Shown: piece after piece, positions 55,260-63,354 of the stretch
Numbering within the stretch: the first letter of the stretch is position 1
Layout: the number at the start of each line of letters is the position of its first letter
Assembly (NCBI RefSeq): GCF_009377235.1
Contig: NZ_VMNX01000001.1
Span: 62,001 to 126,000, forward strand
Reading direction: 5' to 3'
From: Streptomyces acidicola
GTDB taxonomy: Bacteria; Actinomycetota; Actinomycetes; Streptomycetales; Streptomycetaceae
Length of the DNA stretch: 64,000 bases
Translations under genes and position numbers: made by a program
The notes under the pieces: generated by a model
The model's database searches: none
What the model saw: the letters and a program-made list of their open reading frames with translations, nothing else
Told to the model about the DNA's origin: nothing

Positions 55260-55297
55260 CGCCGGCCGGGCGGTGCACCCTCCCGCCCGGACCGGCG
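55260..55297. terminator. Hairpin after the unknown-gene chain
   Basis: CGCCGGCCGGGCG pairs with CGCCCGG and, after one bulged A, CCGGCG (13 pairs), three bases after the stop at 55257. It probably lowers transcription into the clamp-like gene. Confidence 0.6.
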
Positions 55298-55365
55298 CCC
55301 AACGCACGAACCCCCGGCCGACGCAACCGACCGGGGATCCGAACCCAGCATCCCAGGAGATGACC

Positions 55366-56553
55366 TTGTCCGTCACCATCAACGCCCACCAGTTGAAGCT
55401 GCTCCTCGACCAGACAGCCGACCACATGGGCCACGAGGGCTTCGAGCCCCTGCACGGCATCCGTCTCGACGTCGACAGCCAGTACCTGTACGCCGTCGCC
55501 ACCGACAAGTACACGCTCGCTGCCGCCCGCTACCGCCTCGCCGACAGCGAGCAGAACAACGAGCCGTGGGCGCGCCTCATCCCCGGCGACATCGTGCCCG
55601 CCCTGCGCGAGCGGATCGACTCGATGAAGGGCGCCACCTACATCACGATCAGCACCACCGACGACGCACGGCTCGTATTCGCTGACTCGCTCTCCGAGTT
55701 CAGGGTTGCCGTCAACCTCGGCCTGGAGTTCCCCGACTGGCGGGGCCTGCTCCGCACCATCGCCGCCCAGACCGTCGAGGGCGAGCCGTTCCCGGCCCTC
55801 AACACCGACTTCCTGCCGCGGTGGTCCGCCATCCGGCAAAGCCTCCGCACACGGGTCACCGCCGACAAGAAGGCCGTCCTGTTCTTCGGCCAGGACTTCA
55901 TCGGCGCGCAGATGCCGTCCAACGGCGGCGGCATCGGCCCGGCCAAGGAGCAGACCTTCCAGTCCGCCCACGACTTGTGGCTGTGGACCCTCGCCGCCGG
56001 GGCCACCGATGTCGACATGGCCAGCCTGCCGCAGCCGGAGCCGTCGCGCTGGGAGGCCCCCCGCGACATCAGCGAGACCGCCGCCAACCTGCTTCGCGGT
56101 GTCCTCGACTCCACCTCCAACGCCTACCAGACCAGCTTCGACGACGACCGCGACGCCTGGTTCGCGCACATCCGCGCTGGCGTCGCGGACTGGTGCGCCT
56201 ACCGGTACCTCGACGCCCTCCACCAGGTCGACCCGCGGGCCGCCCAGGAGGTCGTGAACGACACCGCCGAGCAGCTCGACTCTGGCGAACTCGGCGAGTG
56301 GGCGTGGGACATGGCCGAAGACGCGGGCTTCAACCCGCAGAAGTGGCAGGACGACCACGAGGCGCGCGTCGCCAAGCAGATGGCCGAGGAGCCCCGCAAG
56401 TGGGCGGTCCGCTTGGCCCTCGCACTGAACGACGCGAAGAACGCCGGGATCAACTTCCGTGTCGACGACAACCAGTTCGTCGCCTACGACGCCGAGGCCG
56501 AGGAATGGAAGGCCATCAAGCCGCAGCCCGCCGAGGCCGACACCGCCGCCTGA
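55366..56553 (+). CDS. Divergent sliding-clamp-like protein (DnaN-like N-terminus)
   Basis: A 395-residue protein. TTG 55366 is chosen since AGGAG (55355-55359) is six bases upstream; the ATG at 55360 would directly touch the ribosome binding site. The first 130 residues (INAHQLKLLLDQTADHMGHE, GIRLDVDSQYLYAVATDKYT, LAAARYRL) follow the pattern of the N-terminal domain of the DNA polymerase III beta clamp. The rest departs from the normal clamp and ends with a helical DUF-like part. It may be a phage processivity factor or a decoy of the host clamp. Confidence 0.6.
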   Translation: MSVTINAHQLKLLLDQTADHMGHEGFEPLHGIRLDVDSQYLYAVATDKYTLAAARYRLADSEQNNEPWARLIPGDIVPALRERIDSMKGATYITISTTDDARLVFADSLSEFRVAVNLGLEFPDWRGLLRTIAAQTVEGEPFPALNTDFLPRWSAIRQSLRTRVTADKKAVLFFGQDFIGAQMPSNGGGIGPAKEQTFQSAHDLWLWTLAAGATDVDMASLPQPEPSRWEAPRDISETAANLLRGVLDSTSNAYQTSFDDDRDAWFAHIRAGVADWCAYRYLDALHQVDPRAAQEVVNDTAEQLDSGELGEWAWDMAEDAGFNPQKWQDDHEARVAKQMAEEPRKWAVRLALALNDAKNAGINFRVDDNQFVAYDAEAEEWKAIKPQPAEADTAA

Positions 56554-56616
56554 CCACCTGATCCACAACCGAAGACGGCCGCGTCGAGCGACACCCCCAG
56601 CGCTCCGCGGCACCCA

Positions 56617-56661
56617 GGGCCCGCTCCGCACGGAGCACCCCCGCCCGAGCGGAGCGGGCCC
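56617..56661. terminator. Perfect 13-bp hairpin
   Basis: GGGCCCGCTCCGC (56617-56629) and its complement (56649-56661), 19-base loop, then CACCTTCTT. Lies 60 bases after the clamp-like gene and 30 before the next start. Confidence 0.6.
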
Positions 56662-56690
56662 CACCTTCTTGCACCCAGAAACGAGGACTC

Positions 56691-57035
56691 ATGGGCACCA
56701 CAAGCCCCACCATTCCCACCGAAACCGCGCGACACGTGCTGTGGACGTTCGGCCACCGAGGCGGCTACCAGCCCGGCACCTACCACCAGAAGCTCCTCGA
56801 CCTTCTCGCCTACGCCCCGCCGGTCGAGGTGGCGAAGCTCGCCCAGATCTACCCGGCCGAGGCCGAGGCCGTCCGCATGGCCAAGTACGACGAGGACGGC
56901 ATCGACAAGCTCAAGCGGGCGGCAGGGCTGGTCTGTATCCGGTGTGGTGACGAGGACGGGCCGTTCGCTGGGGCTCCCCGACAGCCTCTGTGCGAGGGAT
57001 GCGCCCGGCCGATGCCCCTGGATGGCGTCGCATGA
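56691..57035 (+). CDS. Hypothetical protein with C-terminal zinc ribbon
   Basis: A 114-residue protein with ATG. Helical N-terminus (HVLWTFGHRGGYQPGTYHQK, LLDLLAYAPPVEVAKL) and at the end VCIRCGDEDGP and LCEGCARP, a zinc ribbon. Overlaps the nuclease gene (ATGA), so it is a candidate partner of the recombination module. Confidence 0.65.
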   Translation: MGTTSPTIPTETARHVLWTFGHRGGYQPGTYHQKLLDLLAYAPPVEVAKLAQIYPAEAEAVRMAKYDEDGIDKLKRAAGLVCIRCGDEDGPFAGAPRQPLCEGCARPMPLDGVA

Positions 57036-57868
57036 CCGCCACCGTGGAGACGTCGGCCGACGTGCAGCCGGGCCTGTACGACATACCCGCCGAGGTCTAC
57101 CACTTCGACCCGATCCCCGGCGGCAGCCTCTCCTCCACCGGCGCCCGCAAGCTCGCCAGCGAATGCCCGGCCAAGTTCAAGCACTGGAGCGAGCACCCGC
57201 AGCCGCCGAAGAAGGAGTTCGACCTCGGCACCGCCGCGCACACGCTCATCCTCGGCAACGGGCCCGAACTGGTCGTTGTCGACGCCGAGAAGTGGACCAC
57301 CGACGCCGTCAAAGCCGAGGTCGCCGCGATCCGCGCCGAGGGCAAGACCCCCCTGAAGCCCTCGGAGCTGGTGCAGGTCAAGGCCATGGCTGCAGCGCTG
57401 CGGGCGGACCCGGAAGCAGCTCCGCTCCTGGAGCCCGAGTCCGGTGTCGCCGAGCAGTCCGCGTTCTGGGATGACAAGGGCGTCTGGCGGCGGGCCCGCT
57501 TCGACTGGCTTCGCCACGACGGCCAGATCGTCGACTACAAGACCACCAAGTCGGCGCACCCTCTGGACCTGCCGAAGGTGATCCACGACTGGGGTTACCA
57601 CCAACAACAGGAGTGGTACCTCGACGCCGGCCTGGCCCTCGATGTGATCGACCCGGAGCGTCCGTTCCAGTTTGTGCTGCAGGAGAAGGAACCGCCCTAC
57701 CTCGTGGTCGTCACCACCTGCGACCCGATGGCCCGCGGTATCGGCCGCCACCTCAACGAGGTCGCCCTCAACACCTATGCCATCTGCCGCGAGTCCGGCG
57801 AGTGGCCTGGATATCTGCCCAACCCGATGATCTCGCTCCCTCCGTGGGTCGAGCGCCAGTACGCCTAG
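57032..57868 (+). CDS. PD-(D/E)XK nuclease (RecE/YqaJ-like exonuclease)
   Basis: A 278-residue protein with ATG in a four-base overlap. Typical order: SLSSTGARKLASECPAKFKH, GTAAHTLILG (His70), VAEQSAFW (Glu141), RARFDWL (Asp158), QIVDYKTTKSA (Asp168, Lys170) and YHQQQEWYLDAG. All active-site residues of the fold are visible. Such enzymes produce 3' single-stranded tails for annealing-type recombination together with the ATPase gene 10 bases downstream. Confidence 0.85.
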   Translation: MTATVETSADVQPGLYDIPAEVYHFDPIPGGSLSSTGARKLASECPAKFKHWSEHPQPPKKEFDLGTAAHTLILGNGPELVVVDAEKWTTDAVKAEVAAIRAEGKTPLKPSELVQVKAMAAALRADPEAAPLLEPESGVAEQSAFWDDKGVWRRARFDWLRHDGQIVDYKTTKSAHPLDLPKVIHDWGYHQQQEWYLDAGLALDVIDPERPFQFVLQEKEPPYLVVVTTCDPMARGIGRHLNEVALNTYAICRESGEWPGYLPNPMISLPPWVERQYA

Positions 57869-57878
57869 GAGAACCCGC

Positions 57879-58835
57879 ATGTCCCAGCTTGGCCAGCCTG
57901 TCCGCGCCGGACGCCAGCAGCAGACCACCGATGAGTACGACGACGGGCCGTTCACCTTCCGACCCGCCACGAAGGACGGCTTCAACGCCACCGTCGCCAT
58001 CCAGGGCCCGTCCGGCTCCGGCAAGACGTGGACCGGGCTGTCCATCGCCAGCGGCCTCGCCGAAGGGCAGCCCTTCGCCGTCATCGACACCGAACGCGGC
58101 GCCGCAGCCCTCTACGTCAACGACCTTGACGTCACCTTCGACACCCTGCCGATGCACCGGTACGACCCGCGAGACCTGCAGAAGGCGCTCGCCGTTGCAG
58201 CACAGGCCGGCTACCCGGTCGTCATGGTCGATTCCCTCAGCCACTTCTGGAAGGGCACCGACGGCACCCTCGACCAAGTCGAGAAGGCCAAGGCCAAGTA
58301 CGGCGGCAACAAGTTCGCCGGCTGGAAGGACGGCACCCCGCTCCAGAACGAAATGATCGAAGCGCTCATGGCCTACCCGGGGCACGTCGTCGTAACGATG
58401 CGGTCCTACGTGCACTGGGTCCTGGAGAACGGATCCCCGGTCAACAAGGGGATGCGCGCCGAACAGCGCAAGGGCATCGAGTTCGAGTTCGGTGTGGCCG
58501 CCGAGATGGACGAGGCCAACCGGCTCCGCTTCATCAAGTCCCGCTGCCCCTCCTTCAGGGGCCTCGTCCTCAACCAGCCCAACGGGGCACGTGACATTGC
58601 CAAGCCCTACCTGGACTGGCTGCGCGACGGCGGCAAGGAGATCGACCCCACGGTGTGGATCGACGCCGCCAGCGCCCCTGAGGCGACCCCGGACAGCCTG
58701 CTCGCCCTCTACCGCGAGGTCGAGGCCGCCAGCGCCCTCGCGACGCCACTGATGCACCCGCAGACCGGCCAGCCGACCAGCCTCGGCGCCTTCATCAAGG
58801 AGCGCGGCACCGCGCTCAAAAACGCCCAGCAGTAA
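57879..58835 (+). CDS. RecA-like ATPase (Sak4-type recombination protein)
   Basis: A 318-residue protein with ATG and TAGGAGA upstream. Walker A GPSGSGKT (residues 43-50), then VIDTERG and VVMVDSLSHFW (Walker B Asp118), as in phage AAA/RecA-core ATPases of the Sak4 group. The helical C-terminus has the TPDSLLALYREVEAA segment. It likely loads on single-stranded DNA made by the nuclease next to it. A single-strand binding protein is not visible nearby. Confidence 0.8.
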   Translation: MSQLGQPVRAGRQQQTTDEYDDGPFTFRPATKDGFNATVAIQGPSGSGKTWTGLSIASGLAEGQPFAVIDTERGAAALYVNDLDVTFDTLPMHRYDPRDLQKALAVAAQAGYPVVMVDSLSHFWKGTDGTLDQVEKAKAKYGGNKFAGWKDGTPLQNEMIEALMAYPGHVVVTMRSYVHWVLENGSPVNKGMRAEQRKGIEFEFGVAAEMDEANRLRFIKSRCPSFRGLVLNQPNGARDIAKPYLDWLRDGGKEIDPTVWIDAASAPEATPDSLLALYREVEAASALATPLMHPQTGQPTSLGAFIKERGTALKNAQQ

Positions 58836-58845
58836 CCGACGAGGC

Positions 58846-58872
58846 GCCGCCCGCGCCGCTATCGCGGGCGGC
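58846..58872. terminator. Perfect 10-bp hairpin
   Basis: GCCGCCCGCG and CGCGGGCGGC, seven-base loop, ten bases after the ATPase stop. Likely separates the recombination genes from the regulatory-type genes that follow. Confidence 0.6.
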
Positions 58873-58900
58873 CTCCTCGAAGTCCAAGGAGACCACAGCT

Positions 58901-59275
58901 ATGACCATGACGCCCGAGCAGGCCCGCATCAAGGCCAACGAGCTCCTCGCCGCCCTCTACGCCCACGTCACCGACTGGAACGAAGCCGTCCTCGACCAGG
59001 CCGTACTCGCCATAGCAGGCGGCAACCGGCCCTTCAGCGCCAACGACCTGTGGGCCATCGTCCCCGAACTCGGCCGCGGCACCGCCGGCCTGTACTTCAG
59101 CTGCCTCGCCAAGCGCCGCCAGCCGAAGGTGCTCGTCAAGGTCGGCGACGAGCCCTCGGTGAACCCGAAGGCCCACGGCAAGCCGGTCAACCTGTACCTG
59201 ATCACCGCCGAGGGGCGGAAGTTCATCGAGGAGCGCCGCAGCGCCCGCACCCAGCGGAAGGCGGCGGCAGCGTGA
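58901..59275 (+). CDS. Hypothetical winged-helix-like protein
   Basis: A 124-residue protein with ATG and CAAGGAGA upstream. Helical first half (QARIKANELLAALYAHVTDW), FSANDLWAIVPELGRGTAGL, and an end VNLYLITAEGRKFIEERRSA, which resembles a winged helix with basic tail. Possibly DNA-binding. Overlaps the next gene. Confidence 0.6.
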   Translation: MTMTPEQARIKANELLAALYAHVTDWNEAVLDQAVLAIAGGNRPFSANDLWAIVPELGRGTAGLYFSCLAKRRQPKVLVKVGDEPSVNPKAHGKPVNLYLITAEGRKFIEERRSARTQRKAAAA

Positions 59276-59358
59276 ACCTCGGCTACGTCTACGTGATCGC
59301 CGTCGTCCTCGGCGCCGCCACGGCCGCCATCGAATGGGCCTGCAGGAGGCGGACGTGA
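59272..59358 (+). CDS. 28-residue membrane peptide
   Basis: GTG in a four-base overlap, sequence NLGYVYVIAVVLGAATAAIE and a short basic tail (CRRRT): one transmembrane helix. The overlaps with both neighbours (next start at 59355) argue for translation despite its size. Confidence 0.4.
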   Translation: MNLGYVYVIAVVLGAATAAIEWACRRRT

Positions 59359-59534
59359 TCGAAGCATTCGACGCCGTCGAAGCCGTCCTCTGGGGCGCCA
59401 TCGCAGCCTTCGCCGTCATCGCCACCGGCATCGCCTTCCTCACCGTCGCCGCCAGCTACTGGACCGCCGTACTCGCCGTCTGGGCCATCCGCACCATCAC
59501 CCACCACATCCGGAAGGAGACACCGCAGCCGTGA
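59355..59534 (+). CDS. Small membrane protein
   Basis: A 59-residue protein from GTG 59355 with AGGAGG upstream and overlapping the previous stop. Two hydrophobic stretches (AVLWGAIAAFAVIATGIAFL and ASYWTAVLAVWAI) separated by a short loop. Together with the 28-residue peptide it may form a membrane complex; role unknown. Confidence 0.6.
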   Translation: MIEAFDAVEAVLWGAIAAFAVIATGIAFLTVAASYWTAVLAVWAIRTITHHIRKETPQP

Positions 59535-60373
59535 CAGCCGCCCACCGTCAGCCGCCCCACCACGACACCCTCACCTGCTACACCGACTACAAATGCCGGC
59601 TGCCCGAATGCGTCGACCGCTACAACGCGTGGAGCCGCGACCGTGAGAGGGCCATCGCCGACGGCACCTGGCAGCCCCTCCTCGACGCCGAACCCATCCG
59701 CCAGCACCTCCTCACCCTCCACGCCGCCGGCATCACCATCCACCGCGTCGCCCAACTGACCGGCCTCACCTACCGGTCGGTGCGCTCCTTCACCCAGCAC
59801 GACTACGGCAACGCCGCGCCGCGACGGCACCGTGCCACTCGCGAAGTCGCAGCCAAGATTCTCGCGATCAACCTCGACGAGCACACCCCGGCCGTCGTGA
59901 GCCCGATCGGAACCCAGCGGCGTTTCCGCGCGCTCGTCGCAATCGGCTGGCCCACCGTGCACACCGCGATCCGCGCCGGCCTCCACCCCTCAAACCGCAA
60001 CAGCATGCTCCGCTACCCGACGATCCAAGCCAGGACCGCCCAGCGGGTCGCCGCCGTGTACGACGAGATGCGGCACGAGTCGCCCGCCAAGCACGGGATC
60101 TCGGCTACCAGCATCAAGCGGGCCAAGCTCCAGGCTCAGCGCGAGCGCTGGGCGCCGCCGTCCTACTGGGATGAAGTCGGAGGCATCGACGACCCCGACT
60201 TCGAGCCGCAGTACGGCATCACCCGTCGGGAGATCGTCGCCCAGGACGCCCACTGGCTCATGCAATCCGGTCTCGACCGGGCCGCCGCAGCCGAACGCCT
60301 CGGCGTCTCCAAGTCCTACGTCGAACACGCCCTCGCCGCCCACCCCGACACCGAACGGGAGCTCGCCGCATGA
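59531..60373 (+). CDS. HTH protein with N-terminal Cys motif
   Basis: A 280-residue protein with GTG in a four-base overlap. LTCYTDYKCRLPECVDRYNA is a Cys-rich start; two HTH-like parts follow: IRQHLLTLHAAGITIHRVAQ with LTYRSVRS, and RAAAAERLGVSKSYVEHALA at the end. First of three adjacent HTH-type genes. Likely a DNA-binding regulator or replication-linked protein. Confidence 0.7.
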   Translation: MTAAHRQPPHHDTLTCYTDYKCRLPECVDRYNAWSRDRERAIADGTWQPLLDAEPIRQHLLTLHAAGITIHRVAQLTGLTYRSVRSFTQHDYGNAAPRRHRATREVAAKILAINLDEHTPAVVSPIGTQRRFRALVAIGWPTVHTAIRAGLHPSNRNSMLRYPTIQARTAQRVAAVYDEMRHESPAKHGISATSIKRAKLQAQRERWAPPSYWDEVGGIDDPDFEPQYGITRREIVAQDAHWLMQSGLDRAAAAERLGVSKSYVEHALAAHPDTERELAA

Positions 60374-60804
60374 ACGGCACCCGCCTCGGCGCCGGCATCC
60401 GCGAGCGCCTCTACGCCTCCACCACCCACACCTACGACGAGACCGCCGACCTCGACTACATCGCCATCGAATACGCCCTCAACGGCGAACCCGTCACCCT
60501 CACCCGCGCGGAGAAGATCCACGCCGCGCGAATCCTCGACGCCCGCAACTTCAGCTCCAAGGAGATCGGCCGCCGTATCGGTTCGGACCCCTCCACCGTC
60601 GAGGCCTGGAAAGCGAACGGCTGGAAGCCCGGCAAGCACCCCAAGACCCGCACCCACACACCCCGCCCAGAACCCATCTGCGGCGAACCCCGCATGTACC
60701 GCCGCCACCTCAAGAACGGCGAACGGTGCGACACCTGCCGCGCCGCCAACGCCGCAGCAGACCGCCGCTACCGCGCCACCGGCAGCCGGAAGGAGGCCGG
60801 GTGA
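60370..60804 (+). CDS. HTH protein with C-terminal zinc motif
   Basis: A 144-residue protein with ATG in a four-base overlap. AEKIHAARILDARNFSSKEI followed by GRRIGSDPSTVEAWKANG is an HTH; the end has PICGEPRMYRRHLKNGERC and TCRAA, which can bind zinc. Same layout as its neighbours in different order, so the three may have a common origin. Confidence 0.7.
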   Translation: MNGTRLGAGIRERLYASTTHTYDETADLDYIAIEYALNGEPVTLTRAEKIHAARILDARNFSSKEIGRRIGSDPSTVEAWKANGWKPGKHPKTRTHTPRPEPICGEPRMYRRHLKNGERCDTCRAANAAADRRYRATGSRKEAG

Positions 60805-61262
60805 ACGCCGCCGAGAAGCGTCAGCAGATAGAAGCCCTGCTCCGCGCTGGGCACAGCGACCTCGCCATCCACCGGCATACCGGGGCTGCCCGCGACACCG
60901 TTGCACGCCACCGCAAGCGCCTCTGCCTGCCCGGCTACCAGACCACCGCTGACAGCCCTGCATGCCGCCACGGCCACCCATTCCCCGAGAACCTCGGCCG
61001 CAACGAGAAGGGCCATCTGGTCTGCCTCGAATGTCGACGGCAGCGCGAGCGGGCCCGCTACCAGCCCGCCGAGCCCGATGAGATAGCGATCGAGCGCGCG
61101 GTCGCCGGTGATCCGCCTGAGTCCCTGACCCCGCGCGAACGCCACGCCGCAATCCACCAGCTCGACCGCCGGGACTACTCGGCTGCGGTCATAGCCGAAC
61201 GCGTCCGCTGCACCCCGCGCACCGTCCACCGAGCCCGCAGTCAGTTGCGAGCCGCCGCGTGA
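60801..61262 (+). CDS. Protein with two HTH regions and central zinc motif
   Basis: A 153-residue protein with GTG and AGGAGG upstream, overlapping the previous stop. IEALLRAGHSDLAIHRHTGA (HTH 1), PACRHGHPFPENL with VCLECRRQRERARYQ (zinc) and HQLDRRDYSAAVIAERVRCT with PRTVHRARSQL (HTH 2). Third in the HTH row; the gene-free stretch with four TGGCCA sites follows directly. Confidence 0.7.
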   Translation: MNAAEKRQQIEALLRAGHSDLAIHRHTGAARDTVARHRKRLCLPGYQTTADSPACRHGHPFPENLGRNEKGHLVCLECRRQRERARYQPAEPDEIAIERAVAGDPPESLTPRERHAAIHQLDRRDYSAAVIAERVRCTPRTVHRARSQLRAAA

Positions 61263-61586
61263 CCGGCTGCTGCTGGCCGCGTGCAGCGACCACAGTCCGC
61301 CCGGCAACACAACGCCAAACCGTGGCCACCTTGTGGCCATGTCGCCTGTCGGCTGCACGGCGCCGAAAGCCACAACCCGCCATGAATGCAAGCAATTTGC
61401 GTGACCGGATCCAACGCCGGCCAGCCGAAGGTGGCCACGAGATGGCCACGGTTTGGCGTACCGGCGCCACCGAAAAACCGGAAGCGTTGATCACCCGCGC
61501 CGGGCCCTGACCAGCAGCAACCCCAACCACCCGCACACGGCAAAGGCCCCGCACACGCGGGGCCGGAGAGGAGAGGAGGAGAGATG
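61263..61586. repeat. Noncoding stretch with a 29-bp inverted repeat built of TGGCCA palindromes
   Basis: Copy 1 (61313-61341, beginning CGCCAAACCGTGGCCA) and copy 2 (61430-61458, opposite orientation) agree at 25 of 29 positions. Each contains two TGGCCA cores 11 bp apart (61323/61334 and 61432/61443), i.e. on one DNA face. The 88 bp between them are gene-free. The layout suits a dimeric or paired DNA-binding protein with looping; the HTH genes just upstream are candidate binders. The rest of the gap shows nothing else. Confidence 0.7.
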
Positions 61587-61847
61587 TCAGTCGTCGGAGG
61601 CCGGCTTACGACGCACGACGACCTTGCGCTTCGGAGTAGGGGCGTCCTTCTTGACCAGTTCGCGTTCCTCGCCGAGGGCTTCCAGTGCCCGCTCGTAGAA
61701 GTCCATGCCGACGATGACCGCGACGCGCTTCCCGCGGCTGGTCATGACGGTGGTCTGGTCGAAGTAGCGGGCGCGTTCGATCGCGTCGGCGAGCGAGTTA
61801 CGCACGTCGGCGATCTTCTCCTGGTGCTCCTTCTTCGGCGCGGTCAT
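61587..61847 (-). CDS. Phd/YefM-type antitoxin, no toxin visible
   Basis: An 86-residue leftward protein from ATG 61847. ADVRNSLADAIERARYFDQT, TVMTSRGKRVAVIVGMDFYE and RALEAL follow the Phd/YefM antitoxin core (the R-x-x-L-x-x-x-I-x-x-A-x-x-x-x-x-x-x-V-T-x-x-G-K-x-x-A-V-I-V pattern). The C-terminus is basic (PKRKVVVRRKP). No toxin gene (Doc, YoeB, VapC type) is adjacent, so it is an orphan. It could neutralise host toxins or regulate its own divergent promoter. Confidence 0.75.
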   Translation of the reverse strand: MTAPKKEHQEKIADVRNSLADAIERARYFDQTTVMTSRGKRVAVIVGMDFYERALEALGEERELVKKDAPTPKRKVVVRRKPASDD

Positions 61848-61856
61848 GTCGGGAGT

Positions 61857-61905
61857 GTACCTCAGTTCTGTGATGTACATGAGCGCGTTGAGCGCTATGA
61901 TGTAC
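61857..61905. promoter_or_regulatory. Candidate operator with repeated TGATGTAC
   Basis: GTAC occurs at 61857, 61875 and 61902; TGATGTAC is repeated exactly at 61871 and 61898 (27 bp apart) with GAGCGCGTTGAGCGC between. It sits in the divergent gap between the antitoxin gene and the rightward gene at 62001, as expected for antitoxin autoregulation. Confidence 0.5.
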
Positions 61906-62000
61906 GCGAGAAGGCGAACCTCCGGGCCAAATCGCTCACCGGAATCGCAAGCCCAATTCGTCACGCGCAGTTGAAAACGCGCTTCCAAAACGAGGGACAA

Positions 62001-63323
62001 ATGGCCGTCTCAAAACGCCTCCGGTACGAAATCTTCCGCCGGGACAACCACACCTGCAGGTACTGCGGAGCGAGTGCCCCCCTCGTCCCGCTGCGCGTCG
62101 ACCACGTCACACCCGTCGCGCTCGGCGGCACCGACAAGGCGGACAACCTCGTCACGGCCTGCGAGCCCTGCAACAGCGGCAAGAGCAGCGCCAGCCCCGA
62201 CGCGGCACTGGTCGCGGACGTCAGCGGCGACGCGCTCCGGTGGGCTGCCGCCATGAAGCAGGCCGCCGACGACCTGCGGGACAAGCAGGCACCGAAGGTC
62301 GCGTACCGAGAGTCCTTCGAGAAGTCCTGGCGTGGATGGACCCGAGAAGACGGCTGGAAGACCGCGCGCGTCGAACTCCCCGACAGCTGGAAGACCAGCC
62401 TCGACACCTTCTACGAGGCAGGCCTCCCACAAGAGGTGTGGCCCGACATCATCGAGAAGGCCATGACCAACCCCACGGTCAGGGTCGACAACACGTTCCG
62501 CTACGCCTGCGGCATCGCCTGGCGCGTGATCAAGGAACTCCACGAGCGAGCGCGCGAGATCGTCGCCCCGCAGACCAACAAGGCCGCCCCTGCACTCAGC
62601 TCCGTCGGGCAGGCCGCACTTGACCTCTGGGCCCATAACTGGAAGTCCGACCTCGAAGTGGCACCCTCAGACGAGGAGCACGCCACGTTCGTGCGCAGCC
62701 TCATGCAGATCGAGGCAAGCACCGACTGGGTGGACCCGAAACCGCTCATCGCTGCGGCCGCATTCGGTGGATCCGCGGGCCTCTCGACCATCGAAGAAGC
62801 GATGGCTGGCGCCACCGATCAGGAGCGCGCCGACGTCGTCATCAACTGGTGCGACGCGTGGACCGACCTCGACGGCGCGGCCACGTACACGGCGCCACCT
62901 GACAGCTTCCTTTTCAGGGTCGTTCAAACCCAGGTCGACGACCTTGCGGACGGCGACGTGGCACTGAGCCGCATCAGGCGGGCAGCCGTGCTGGCCGGCT
63001 TCCACCACTCGTCGGAGCTGCACCACGGCCTGCGAGCAAACGAGGTCGAGCACACGGGAGTTGACGCCTTCCGGCAGCGGGCCGCCGACCTTTGGTCGCG
63101 CAGCTTCCGTGCGGCAGCCAACCGTTGGCCCGAGCCCGACGAGCGAGGCGCTTTCCTGAGCCACTACAACCGCGTGGCCGCCGACGGGGACTTCTACCTC
63201 AACGACGTACTCGCCGCCGCCGTGGCAGCCGGGGCCTACCAGGACACCGACCTGACCACCTGCCTGCCTCGGCACCTCTCCGTGCTGGAGATCGCCGCAC
63301 AGCCGCTGGGCGGTGCCGCGTGA
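62001..63323 (+). CDS. HNH nuclease domain fused to a long unknown domain
   Basis: A 440-residue protein with ATG and GAGGGA upstream. Residues 5-62 are a complete HNH: HTCRYCGAS, LRVDHVTPVALGG (Asp34-His35), DNLVTACEPCNSGKSS (Cys54, Cys57, Asn58). The next about 375 residues contain no motif I know; helical, with WRGWTREDGW, FRYACGIAWRVIKEL and LSHYNRVAADGDFYLNDVL. It stands before the initiator-like gene, so the second part may be replication-related. Confidence 0.8.
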   Translation: MAVSKRLRYEIFRRDNHTCRYCGASAPLVPLRVDHVTPVALGGTDKADNLVTACEPCNSGKSSASPDAALVADVSGDALRWAAAMKQAADDLRDKQAPKVAYRESFEKSWRGWTREDGWKTARVELPDSWKTSLDTFYEAGLPQEVWPDIIEKAMTNPTVRVDNTFRYACGIAWRVIKELHERAREIVAPQTNKAAPALSSVGQAALDLWAHNWKSDLEVAPSDEEHATFVRSLMQIEASTDWVDPKPLIAAAAFGGSAGLSTIEEAMAGATDQERADVVINWCDAWTDLDGAATYTAPPDSFLFRVVQTQVDDLADGDVALSRIRRAAVLAGFHHSSELHHGLRANEVEHTGVDAFRQRAADLWSRSFRAAANRWPEPDERGAFLSHYNRVAADGDFYLNDVLAAAVAAGAYQDTDLTTCLPRHLSVLEIAAQPLGGAA

Positions 63324-63354
63324 TGACCCACACCAAAGCCCCCAGGGAGAACTG

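Noticed and set aside
61383..61510. Possible 42-residue rightward gene MNASNLRDR...
   Set aside because: No ribosome binding site and half of it lies across the TGGCCA inverted repeat, whose DNA-level symmetry explains the sequence better.
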